Shown here: positions 11,364 to 22,289 of the stretch, in pieces
Numbering within the stretch: position 1 is the first letter of the stretch
Layout of the letters: the number at the start of each line of letters is the position of its first letter
DNA from: Seiridium cupressi
Taxonomy: Eukaryota > Ascomycota > Sordariomycetes > Amphisphaeriales > Sporocadaceae
Direction: 5' to 3'
Length of the DNA: 64,000 nucleotides
Assembly (NCBI GenBank): GCA_036674765.1
Contig: JARVKI010000086.1
Span: 124,001 to 188,000, forward strand
The notes under the pieces: generated by a model
Database searches by the model: none
The model's input: only the letters and a program-made list of their open reading frames with translations
What the model was told of the DNA's origin: nothing
Position numbers and translations under genes: made by a program

Positions 11364-12974
11364 TCATTCAAAAGGGGGAAATCTCTCAAGAAAGCCGTGT
11401 GCCTCTCTGAGCTCCTTGGTGACCACGCTTTCCCTAACTTTGTCCCTCATCGTAATATTGCACTTGAATTTCCGTGGTCTTATATTGAACCCTTCAGTGT
11501 AATCGAATATGTCATACTCGACACCTCGTACCGGAGAGAAGTCAAAGGTCCAAAGGAGCTTTGCCAATGCTATGAAAAGGGAATTAGACGCCAGGTCGGC
11601 GCCAGGGCAGATCCGACGACCCCACCCAAAAGATGAATGTCCTGACTTTGAAGGATGTGACGAAGGGCCTTGAAGTATACTGGTATCGCCGTCTTTTGTC
11701 TCAAGAAAACGTCGGGGCTCGAAGAGGTGAGGCTCAGGATAGTATTCAGGGTTCATATTGATTGCCCATGAGTTCCCGAGCACCGTAGTACCTTTGGGAA
11801 TGAAGAATCCGTTATATGTATCATCCTCGGTGCTAGCATGGGGCGTTCCACCTAAAACAGCAACAGGTCTCCAGCGAAGGACTTCTTTCACCAGGGCGGA
11901 AAGATAAGGGAGGCTTGGCTGGTCTGCGAAAGTCGGACTTCTTTCGACTCCAATAGTGGTATCTAGCTCTTTTTGTGCGCGTTTGACAGCGTCAGGGTGA
12001 GTTACAAACGCAAGAATCGCACTGCACATGGTTGAGGCAGTAGTGTCTGAGCCGGCACCGAATAGAGAGGCTGGAATGAAGGAGAAGTCTCGATCCGAAA
12101 GAGGAATATCTCCTGCTTCTCGCTCCCGAACCTCCAGTAACATTCGACACAGTGATTTTGACAATACAGCCAACTTTCCGGTTGCCTTCGCGTTCTCGAT
12201 ATCTGAACGAACAGCGTTTACCAGTGCCATGTTCGCATCGGTCTCCAATTTCCCGTGCTCTTGTATCTCACGTTTCCATGGGGCCAAGACGTTAGGCAGG
12301 TACTTCAAAGCCGGAATAGACTCGACCATATATTTCCCGGGAACATTCAGGCTGGACGAGTACTTCATGAACTCGAAACGCTGTCGGATGACGCTAGAAT
12401 CCAGTGAATCGATCCGGTGCCCATATGCAACAGCAAATACAACGCTACTGGTGAACCTCTCGAACTGCGCCTCCCAATTTGCTGACTCTTCAAGTAGCTG
12501 AGCACACAGGCGAGTAGCCTCGGCCTCTTGGATGGGTAGGTATTCCAACAGCGCCTTTGGCATCAAAGCTTGGTGAAGCAGCTTCCTTCGCATGCTCCAC
12601 GCCTTTCCATAAGGCTGCACCAGGATACTGCCACCTTCCCATAGAAGCTCACCCATGGCAACCATTCGAGGGCGGGAAGAGTACTTTGTGCTTCTTTTTT
12701 CCAGCAGTTCCTGTGCAATTTTCGGATCTGATAGGACGAGGGTGGGTCTACGGCCTATCCAGACGGTAAACATGGGCCCAAACTTCCGAGACCAGCTTTC
12801 GAATTGAATCCATGGTTTGGACTTGCTAAGTTGGTGCTGATTGCCGATGAACGGGAACGGCCGCGGACCAGGTGGCATACGCTGCCATAAAGTCCAGTCA
12901 TTGACCAACACTAATATCAGCGAAGCCACAGCTCCGAGGAAGAGGCAGACAAGAACAGCGCCAATCGAGGCCAT
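11364..12974 (-). CDS. Cytochrome P450 monooxygenase, microsomal
   Basis: A single exon of 536 codons if the start is the Met at 12974. An upstream in-frame Met at 13013 would add 13 residues, but the downstream Met begins directly with the hydrophobic anchor (MASIGAVLVCLFLGAVASL). After the membrane anchor comes the proline hinge MPPGPRPFPFIGN. The I-helix oxygen-activation motif is FGAGSDTTAST, the K-helix ExxR is KEVLRWRP, and the haem loop is FGWGRRICPG with the ligand Cys at about residue 456. It resembles the CYP620/O-methylsterigmatocystin-oxidoreductase style of fungal P450s, but I cannot assign a clan. It is intron-less, unlike its neighbours. The context with a flavin hydroxylase, a BBE oxidase and a peroxidase suggests tailoring or breakdown of an aromatic metabolite (inference). 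Confidence 0.93.
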   Translation of the reverse strand: MASIGAVLVCLFLGAVASLILVLVNDWTLWQRMPPGPRPFPFIGNQHQLSKSKPWIQFESWSRKFGPMFTVWIGRRPTLVLSDPKIAQELLEKRSTKYSSRPRMVAMGELLWEGGSILVQPYGKAWSMRRKLLHQALMPKALLEYLPIQEAEATRLCAQLLEESANWEAQFERFTSSVVFAVAYGHRIDSLDSSVIRQRFEFMKYSSSLNVPGKYMVESIPALKYLPNVLAPWKREIQEHGKLETDANMALVNAVRSDIENAKATGKLAVLSKSLCRMLLEVREREAGDIPLSDRDFSFIPASLFGAGSDTTASTMCSAILAFVTHPDAVKRAQKELDTTIGVERSPTFADQPSLPYLSALVKEVLRWRPVAVLGGTPHASTEDDTYNGFFIPKGTTVLGNSWAINMNPEYYPEPHLFEPRRFLETKDGDTSILQGPSSHPSKSGHSSFGWGRRICPGADLASNSLFIALAKLLWTFDFSPVRGVEYDIFDYTEGFNIRPRKFKCNITMRDKVRESVVTKELREAHGFLERFPPFE

Positions 12975-13801
12975 GATGAACGTGCAGTCAAACAAAATTT
13001 CTATAGAGATCAAAACAAGATTCCTGTTTGGGTGGGCGATTTGGAGAGGAGAGGGGACTGCTGATTATAGAATTTATTCAAAGTGCTTTGCTTCGACCCC
13101 ACTAAACCAAGTGGGTAACCCCGGGATTCACAAATGTACCGACTTGATGCGGGGTTTGACTCGATTGCAATTACGTAGCTTTCTTCTCAGCGGGTGGTTA
13201 CTTGGAAGGGATAATGTGAGCGACAACTCGCCATCAGAACAGCTGCCAGTACTGCGCGGCTATGAACGATGCGATGCGAATGGAGATAGGTCGCGCCCTT
13301 CACCAGGCGTCCCACTCACTACAAGAAAAGCAGGTGGATTAGGTCGCGGTGGAAGATAAAATTGGGGCGAGCGACCTCATGTCTCGCGAGCAATCCCTCG
13401 AAACCCCCAAATCCCATTGAAAGACAGCGTGAGGCAAGAAGGGAAAGAAAGAAAAAAGGTGGGGTGTTCCTGGAGTTGAACTGCTGGTCTTCAAAAAATT
13501 GGTTTGAATATCCCTGAAGGCACTGTGTTGGCGAAGTTGGAATCGGCCAACTACGCCAATTGGTATTCACTTCAGTATGCGATACTCGGCAGGCAGAGTT
13601 TGGTTGACCGGATGGTCGAAAGTGATCACCTTATGGAGGTATATGATTCTTAAGTTCCATGCGTGATGCCGCGACTGACAGCAATGCAGCTGATGCCACT
13701 CAGTTCGGCGAAACATCAGCCAGCCAAGAAAAAAAACAAAATAGAATCCATGGCTGTAGTTTACTAATTTCTGGATTAATCAAATTTTAGCGCCATCCTG
13801 T
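12975..13801. other. Intergenic with one strong hairpin
   Basis: No gene is supported. The region holds the P450 promoter and the 3' UTR of the peroxidase. An imperfect inverted repeat lies at 13527-13560 (listed separately). Confidence 0.5.
13527..13560. repeat. Inverted repeat / hairpin
   Basis: The arm at 13527-13540 (gttggcgaagttgg) pairs with 13547-13560 (ccaactacgccaat) at 12 of 14 positions around a 6-nt loop. It lies between the P450 promoter side and the peroxidase 3' end. It may be a MITE relic, a structured UTR element or chance. Confidence 0.5.
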
Positions 13802-15538
13802 CTATAAAGCCTCGCAAGTCGTCCCCATTAACGAAGACGCTTTTAGTGCCATTATTCTGACCTCCTCATCGCCGCTACCAAGCACCAAGTCGAAAGTCGT
13901 GCTGCTGCCACCCCATTCTACTGGTACCTGAATGCTGAAGATTGAATAGTCTCCCAGCGTTTGATTGGTTTGCTGAAGCAGTGTCGTTTCGGTACGTAAA
14001 GCGTTAAGCGCAACGCCCGCCCTTGGTGTCGACTGGACGAGGTCCAAGGCTACCGTTTCATCTGCTCTTCCCCGTCGGACAGCAGCAGAAATGGTGAGGC
14101 TCGCTGAGTTAGCAGTGGTAATGTCCACACACGACTGCGACTGCTGATACAAGATGTCATCCGGTACGGGGAACCCTTGACCGGCATTGTCGTATATCGT
14201 CGTCTCGCCCGTTGAGACGGTCGCCAAGTGAACATTGAAGGCACTTATTCCTGAAACTGGGTCAATCACTGTTTTGTATTCGAACCAGGTGAAAGTTTCG
14301 CCGAATAGACCTGATGATATTCCTCCTTGGAATGTTGCCCGCGTTGTCGTAATCACGTTTGGTGAACTGGCGCCATTCTTGTCGGTATATGTTAAATTCA
14401 GAGCAAGATCGGTGTAGTCGCGACCAGTACTAGATGTAACTCGGACACGAATCCTCCCTTGGAAATCAATGGTCCCGTTGCTGTTCAAAGCCATCAGCAT
14501 GACGTAGGGTTTGATGTCGATGGGCTCGATAGGGTCGCTGAGTGTCACTGTTGACGGAACAGTATTGATCATTCTCTCAAAGATGTCGGCACATTTTGCC
14601 TGGAACGCTGTTGGGTCCGCCAGCTCATTCATGGTTTGGTTGCCATCGGCCCCGAACACGCGCTTGTCGGAGTTGGTAGTGTCGTTGGTCCCAACGACTA
14701 ATGGATTCTCGGAAGAACCCTCAAGGTACTGTGTGACCACTGTGTTATCGAACTTTGCAAAGGCCGTTCCATTGTTGCCTTCGAACCGGGAAACCTGACC
14801 AGTCGTGCCGTTTCCTGTAATTTCGGGGAAATTCTCTCCGTGTACCCCTATTTTTGTGTCAGCAGATAATCGACATGACAATGACAAACTCGGTGAACGT
14901 ACCTCCCAGCGTATGACCACATGCAACCATCGAAACCATATCACTGACATTGAAGCCGGCTTTTGCAAACTTGGCAATATGGTCGTCGATCGCTTGCTGC
15001 GGTTCCGGGACACCCAGCACTCCAGCCTCTGTGGCATCAATTCTACCGGCGCGAAAAGGTATCGAGGGGCCGCCACAAGATCCAGTTGCTACAACTGTCG
15101 CCAACGCTACGAGATCCGCAGCACCGGATCGGCTCGTGTAGTAATTATTCAAGAAGCCAAAAGTATTGTTGAAAGCCGACCCTGGGTTCTCGGCCCTATC
15201 ACCCTCGAACAAGATCGATGCATCAAGACCACCAGTCCCAGCTGCCGCGTCGTGAGTAGCCATGTCGTGGTACGCAGTGCGTACCCATTCTGCTGCATTT
15301 TGACGTCCCTCAACGTTTGTTCCAAAAGAACAAGGGTTTACGGCTGTGTCGGTTAGCGGTACTGCTGCGCAAATACGTGGACGGATTAGTAATTACCATC
15401 GGTGAAGCCGAACTTGACGTAGCCTGTGTGCAAGTACAGAACGTCCTCCAAGAAGTCATGCTCTGAAGGCCATACGTATGCGCCTTGCGAAAGTGCCGCT
15501 TGGACAAGCGCGGACAGTGTTAGCCAGTGCGTTTGCAT
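13802..15538 (-). CDS. Secreted fungal haem peroxidase (class II-like, AA2)
   Basis: Three exons, complement(13802..14847, 14903..15343, 15397..15538), encode 542 aa. The start at 15538 gives a clean signal peptide (MQTHWLTLSALVQAALSQG). The distal haem side is RTAYHDMATHD, with Arg69 and His73. The segment GGLDASILFEGDRAEN follows, then SCGGPSIPFRAGRID and the proximal side ACGHTLGG with His near 191, split by the second intron before VHGENFPE. About 300 residues follow the peroxidase fold. They are rich in Thr, Ser and Asn glycosylation sequons and read like a beta-sandwich extension, a layout known in a subset of ascomycete peroxidases. It would act outside the cell, using H2O2 to oxidise phenolic or other donors. 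All phases close and no lesion is seen. It lacks a visible acidic Mn(II)-binding triad I could point to. Confidence 0.85.
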
Positions 15539-17850
15539 CTTGCCAATTTACTTCTGAACAACAGGCAGCCTGGACGACAGGCTGGATGTTTCCTATTTCA
15601 AGCGACATCGTTGATGATATATACGAGCGAGTCCCTGAAAAGCTTCAACATATTTGGCGATACGACATTAAAGTAGGTAATCCACCCATAGTCAAATTAA
15701 GTGGATCAAAGCGACCTCGTATTGAGACACGGGTTATGCATAATATTTTAGTTTTCTTGGCGAAAGACTTCTAGAAGTCCATTGCGCTGGCACTCCGACC
15801 ACGTCCCTCAAACTAAACTTCAGCGACACGACGTCCTCCAGACAATGATGATCGTTTGATAAAATATTTCAGACTTGATGGGCGATTGATTTTCGTCAGT
15901 GACATCGACCATACCGTCGCGCTGTACGATTTGTTCTTGCTTCTACTCCGTAGGGGTGAGTTGCGGTGAATACATGTAAATGAAGCACGGTGTTCCGGGT
16001 CGTGTGCCGCTAAACCGCCTTAAACCCAGGCTGGAACCTCAAGGATTAGGAAGGTTGTCTGCCGACGTAATATCACCAAGCTGATTGGCGCGAAAAGCGG
16101 CACTTGTCATGATAACCTAGAGAAAGCGAAACTCGATCAAGCGGAGCCCAATCCCTTGTCGAATTCGAGGGAAATTGGCCCAATCTCACGTTAAACACGA
16201 GCTTGCCCTAGCTGGGCTCCAATTTAAAGTATCCTCATTGTCGTATTAAACTCAGAAAATGGATTTCACCTCGGATCTATCCGCTGTCAGATTGTACAGT
16301 ATTAGCAGTCAAAGGAGCCGGCCTGCCGGGTTCATAAGTCAAGAAAACCTTTCGATTCTATCTCGATCGCATGTTATTGGCTAGCCGAACGGATCAAGGT
16401 CGCGCGCAAAAATGCTTGTGGCAGACGGCTTCCGTTGATGATCTGTGTCATTGCTTCTAGGACAGATTCTGTGTCGCACGCGAACAGCATTTGATGAACG
16501 CACAGACCACGTGGGGTGGATCAGTGGGGTTCTTAGTCTTAGGCCTTCACGGCAGCAAAGGGGAGCTTCCTTCTCCCTTCATCATCATCCTCACGAAGGA
16601 CCTCAATATACGGATTTCTCCCCATATTGCCGTCCATCAGCATTGCTCAGCGGTCGCACCTGAATGCATGGCGCGCGACCGTCTACAAGTGTAAGGCTGC
16701 GCACACACGATAGTGCCGCGTCTCACTAATACCTTTGCCCAAAAGATTTGAATTCAAGTAATCATAAGATGAACACTCTTATGAACATCATGATATGGTC
16801 TTCCAAGATGTACGGAGCCAGTTGACTAATGTTAGCTTACATTACACAGTATGGGGATTAGGTGCTTCCGTGTAGGGTGCTTAGCGGTTGAAGAGAGCTA
16901 ATGGCCACTACCGAAACCGCCTTCGCGAATTAATGTAGTACTAGAACTAGCGGAATTCCATGCTGTGTATGTCGGCAAAGCCGGTGCACTAACTACAAAA
17001 TTGTTGCTACGAACACCGCCGTGGCAAGTGGAATACGAAACGTTCCATCCGTTGCCCCAACTGCAATCTCCTTCAAGAACCACAATGTCGGCTGCATTGG
17101 TTCGGTGCGTTGCGTTCTATATACATGGAGAACACCGCCTCCGATGTGTCTTAACTGAAAATGTAAAAATCACAGCTGTGACTTCTAGACTAATCAGGAA
17201 ACCATGTGGCGATCTATTCGGAGCTTTCCACTTTACAGACTGACATATATACCTCTCTTCGCCATCCAAATAGACCGCAGTGTCTTGAGCCGCCTATGGT
17301 CGGCAGCCCAACTGCACAGAATTTGCATCTCCACTATGAGGATTGCACAGATCTGTGGAGTTGGTGTGGCGGGGGCAGACTCCGAGTATCGTAATCATCA
17401 TCGTGCAAAAGATAGCTATTAAAGGAATCAAATCGATGAGACGACCCTCATATTTCTATTCGCGCTACACGCTAGGAATCTCAATGGATGTTCATGACCT
17501 TTTAGATACTCCCTGTTATGTGCGTGCCATCCACCACATTCTTTTGGATCCTCGAGATACCCGAATCAGGGGCAGGCGATACTGCGACGACCAGCGAGGG
17601 TTGTCATGTCAGATTTGTCCCAGCCTATGAGGCTTGCCACGATAGGGAGCCACGCCACCCATATACAGTGCAAATTGCAGGTAGCGAAGCGCAAAGTTAA
17701 TGGGGGATCAGCCAGTCACTCAGTCGCATACCACTGGAAGGATAAGCCGCGAAAGTTTTATGTATTAACTTGTCGCAGCTGAGCAATCGAACCAACTTAA
17801 AACTTCACTTAAGATATATACAAATAGCTATTATTCTTCCTTGAACCTTA
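15539..17850. other. Long spacer with short Cys-containing open fragments
   Basis: No gene can be assembled. Short frames recur: plus 16445-16694, and minus 16898-17083 (contains DCSWGNGWNVSYSTCHGG, followed by a Ser/Thr-rich end). The minus 16898 frame stays open upstream to a possible acceptor (tatatag near 17123). It could be the last exon of a small secreted Cys-rich protein, but I could not find a first exon with a signal peptide. It is more likely a relic. Confidence 0.3.
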
Positions 17851-19115
17851 TTATAGGCTACGTCGATACGAGTAGAAGATCTCATATATTCTATCTCTTT
17901 GACCAGGAGTGAACTCATTCGTGCAAGTATCATTGGTGCAAGACATGAAATCTACGTTGAGGTTCAGGGTTAGCGGTTCCTCTTGCCAATAAGTTTTACT
18001 TATTGTGAACCAGATCTCAAAAATTTGTGCCCCGCATGAAATCCGGTTCAATTTTGAGCAAGCCCGGGAAGTCAAGAGATGACCTTGGAAAGTACTTACT
18101 ATGAATTGGATCTAGTCCTGCCACACTAGGGCAAGTGTCGGATTCTGCGGCACAATCGTAGACGAGGCCGCTAGCCGGAGTATCTGCAACGTAATCGCCG
18201 AGAAGATATCAGTATCTATATCCAATTTTCGTTCCCCTAGACATTCGGGATAACCGCAATGTCAATGTTGTAGCCCTAGACTTAAGCTGTTGCATGTAAC
18301 GCCCGAGCATGACAATAGGGTGTGGAACTCACCGGGCTCGTCACAGCCACCGGCAAACGTCTGTATCAAATCATGTTTAGTAGGTACTCTCGAACGCAAA
18401 GGAGTTTGAAAAAGAAGTCAAGATTTCTTTGGAGGATGAGGGCTTGGGCACTGCTTCTACTCCCATGACAACTTTCAGGAGATAGAAATGCGCATACATG
18501 ACTAAGGCCGAACCAATGTCCCGATTCATGGACTGCGACGTGACCGAGGGTATATCCATCGAGTGTAGCTCTCTCTGCAGCAATGCCTGGCATGCTAAGC
18601 GCACTGATTTGGCATGCATCGACACCGAAAGCATCGTCATTCTCCCCGGATACCGTGGTAGGGAATGTGCAATAGCCCGATAAACCCGGCGACCATGGAC
18701 TTATGAAGTACAGGTTTAGCTCGTCGTAGCCGCCCTTTCGCGTACTCTTGAAGAATGCCTTCTTTTCTTCTGGGTAGCTGACCCAGCTGGTGCCATTATA
18801 TACCAGCCACCCTTGTCTGGCAAGCTCATCAACAATGCGCTCTGTCGAGTTCAGCGTCAAAGTGATGTTTTGTTTCGCATAATTCTCATAGAGCAAGTCC
18901 CACTGTGATGCGATTATGTCGTCGGTCACAAATCCAGCATCGTCCGCAGTACTGACGATGTGAAAATGAACGTCAACCGCAATGCTGGACGGAAGGTCGG
19001 TAACTTGTCGGCGATTGGTGGAATATAAGGCCGAGTCATCCACCCAACACCGTGCACGAGTTGAGACGGCGCGGTTGAAGGTCGCGAATGCGACTGCGAG
19101 TGTGAAAGCCTTCAT
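17851..19115 (-). CDS. Secreted M43 (pappalysin-type) metalloprotease with altered splice site
   Basis: Exons are complement(17851..17951, 18100..18183, 18333..18360, 18498..19115), 276 aa as spliced, including a 28-nt micro-exon. A signal peptide starts at Met 19115 (MKAFTLAVAFATFNRAVS). The zinc site is HESGHWFGLSH (HExxHxxGxxH), ending exactly at the first intron. The Met-turn region is DPIHNFM, followed by CTNDTC and FTPGQRDRIY. MEP1-like family members are secreted endopeptidases of about 270-300 aa. Oddity: the expected exon 3 start (GDYVADTPASG) is preceded by a good pyrimidine stretch but ends in CG (18200-18199) instead of AG. The next AG lies exactly 15 nt downstream (18185-18184) and keeps the frame, so the predicted protein loses five residues (GDYVA). 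Thus it is either a functional variant or a decaying gene. Confidence 0.75.
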
Positions 19116-22100
19116 AATGACGCTGTCAATCGGTGTAATTGACCGATAGGAACGTGTTTCCTTTATGGCGACTGGACACTCTATATACATATCTTGTCGG
19201 CATCCTTTCCCGCCTTCATGTCACTATCGGTGCTTGGTTCACACATTGAGTTGCAACCGTATTCGAAGGCTTTGCACGACGGCTCCCTGTTAGTGCATGA
19301 AGATGATTCCACTTTCTTCGTATTTCGAGGATACCACCCAATGAGGCAGGTCAGCAACTCAGATCTTTTCTGAACTCGCAGAACCAACTCCAATCATTGC
19401 TGATAAGATACTGATCGAGATGGGGCCCAGGTCTGTGCGAACGCTTAACTGTAGTCCTATAAGCATAGAATGTCCTGTAGTGTATGGATGAACTTAGCGC
19501 TCGTTACTCGTATACGGCATCAACATACCCACGTTGCTTGTATCGACCCAGGCATATAGACAATTATGAGAATACCTGACGTAATTCTCTCGCTCTACAA
19601 TTATCAAACATTCTCTGGGGCGATGCAACATTGGTCTATCTTGTGGTTACATTTGCCTTTTGTTTATCCTTGCGCCACGGTCAGTCACTTGTTGCAGCTC
19701 ATCACTTTCGGCGTGCCTATGATAACATTAATATATATGATCATGGTACTTTCTCAAAACATGATTGCCATGATCGCTATGATACATGTTTGTTAATTTG
19801 TGATAAATAAATCCACCATAACTCATGGTGTTGGTGGGAGGAAATTGGTAAATAAGCATCTGCTACATCACTAGCCACCTAATACACAACCCGCATTGAC
19901 GTAACGGTTTGAGACATACTTCAATTAGTGTGTCCTTAAGAGTAGAGGAATTATTTCCAAACAAAAGAAGTGATTTGTAAAATAGGTCGACTAGTTGCGA
20001 GACTGATGCTACTGTTGACAAGATAACTCTAGAAGGATGTATAGTCGCATCAGCTAGTACAGTTGATTGGTTACTCTAAAGTTTCCGTTGGTGATGCACG
20101 AGGCAGCTAGCAAAACGACTTCAATTTAGGGACAGTCAAATGCTTGATCAACAAGAATAGGAGGGTTTCAGTTACATCGGACTCACATGGTGCAGTGATG
20201 GGGACATGAGAAACTTCAAAATGGTGCTTCGTGGTGATAGTGACCGTCATACAAGCGTTGATCACTATTCCTTGTCCCCAGACCAGCCGAGGCATTTGTT
20301 GATTGCGTCAGCCTAGACGGTACAATTCAATAAATAAGACAAATCCCGGTATGCTAGGCGAAAGTTTCAAAGCCTCAAACCTCCTGCCCAGTATGTGAGA
20401 CTGAATTTTCTTTCCAATATGGATTCTACAAACCACATCGAAACACCGAAATATGCGTAGCCTGATTTGGACGCTTTGTTAATTCAAGTGGTTACCTTGG
20501 TCAAAGTTAGTGGTTCGATCTTAACTATGAGGTTTTTCTTTCAATTGAGCACTTGTTTCAAGAAGATTGAAGAAGATTGAAGTACATTGTGCGCCATCTT
20601 ACCGACAATTATCTTGCCCAATCGTAAATTGCTATCGTTCTTTATCAGTAGCCTTAAAATGACCACCTCATAAGTATCTGTCACACGCACTTACTCTTTA
20701 TGCTCCCTCGTGTTAAAATGGTAGAACCCATCTCACTTGATGACTGTCTTATGTTATCTACACTCGAGCTCTGTCGACATTACCCAATGCCTCGTAACGT
20801 GGTAGAAATGATAGTGAGATCCAATTGCTTACTCATCAGTGCAGCCGCTTGGTAGGATCGCCAATATCGCCTAACTCATCACGCACTTGCTTATATTTGC
20901 CAAGACACTAGTAAGGGCACAATTCGCCGAAACGCAGAGAACGGTTGTCATTGGGAAAAGCATGGAATCCACCAGCCACCGTTACGCTTGCCAATAGTCT
21001 AGAACAAAATCAATTCCAGTCCGGCGTTATCATAGCACTCTGTGAAACGTTGATCCTTATACTGTAGCGTCTCTCCTGCCAGTGTCGCTAACTAGGCGAG
21101 CTAGTCCAGCTGCCGCCAAGACGCCCGTCCCGTTCCTAGGCGTAGCACATTTTAGATCTGCCGACTCTCAGGTCGATTGAAGGCGTCAGTGTTGGCCCGA
21201 CTACATAGGTAATGTGGTTAAAGATCGTGTATTTGCCTTGGATGACAGGCTTTGCTGTGGCGGATATATGATTTTGGGGACCATGCAAACCTTGAATAAT
21301 GTGATTGCATAATAGCCCTCACATTCTACGGCTGAAATTCCACCTGAAGAGCCTGGTATGACCAGGGCAGAGTCAGTGAAACACTAGCATGCAAGCCACC
21401 CTCTCCAGATGGGTGTTCTACCCCAACCCGCGAGGATCAGCCCGCGCGCTGCCCAATTTTGTCCCAGAGATGCTCATTTTAGTTAGGTACTAGAGGTGCA
21501 TCCCCCACGCGCTAACCATAGTTTCCATTGCAATGGTGTCCCCAGACTGTGACCAGATGTAATCGATTGCTAATTTGGAGTTGTGAGGCAATTGCGTTCA
21601 GCACGGGCATGATCACCGCTCAAGATATAAACTTTGCAGCGATAAGTGCGCTATAACAAGTCTCAAACCGGCACACGCCGTCGGCCGGCTTGTTAGCCTC
21701 CCTTTTTGCTGTCGCCGATATATCAGAGATTTCAGGTCTCCTGGCAATGACGAATAAGTTCCCGGAAATCCATGGCGATTGTGATCGAGATGCCTGATTA
21801 GTGGGCATAACCATATTTCAGTGCCATCTGTAGTTAACGTACTGTTATGTCTGGGGTAAAATGTCTACCCCCTATCAAATCAGGGGCGCAGCTTGCCTTA
21901 CACGAGTCCTTCGGTCTAAGGTGATCAGATCCTCTTATACCCTAGCGTTCTCTTAGTGCTGCGGCTATTTTTTCCATCTATGTCTGCATGTGATCGGTTG
22001 TCAGCCTCACACAAGGTTGACACCGTCGAAGTCCTTTGCCGGCCTAATCAGACAAGTGCCGTCCGGCAAATTTGTCTACGTCTGGCCGGGTGGTGGCCCA

Positions 22101-22289
22101 TGCCCACCTCCTGAAGCTCAGTGCTCCCTGGTCGGCATGGGGGACATCCTAGATAAACCGTAGCACAGTCGCGACCAAGCTCGACGACTTTGTGGATGCT
22201 CGAGAATCCTCCTGTTCAGGTCGTTCTTCGATGTTGGGTTTCTGAGATGTACCTGTCCTGTTCTATCTTTTGACCTCTCTCTATTCGAC
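19116..22289. other. Gene-sparse 3.2-kb spacer
   Basis: No supported gene, RNA or mobile element. Stops are frequent in all frames and the open frames present are under 90 codons with no recognisable motif. A 10-bp direct tandem (aagaagattg, two copies plus three bases) occurs at 20560-20582. The right end must include the promoter of the CFEM receptor gene. Confidence 0.45.
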
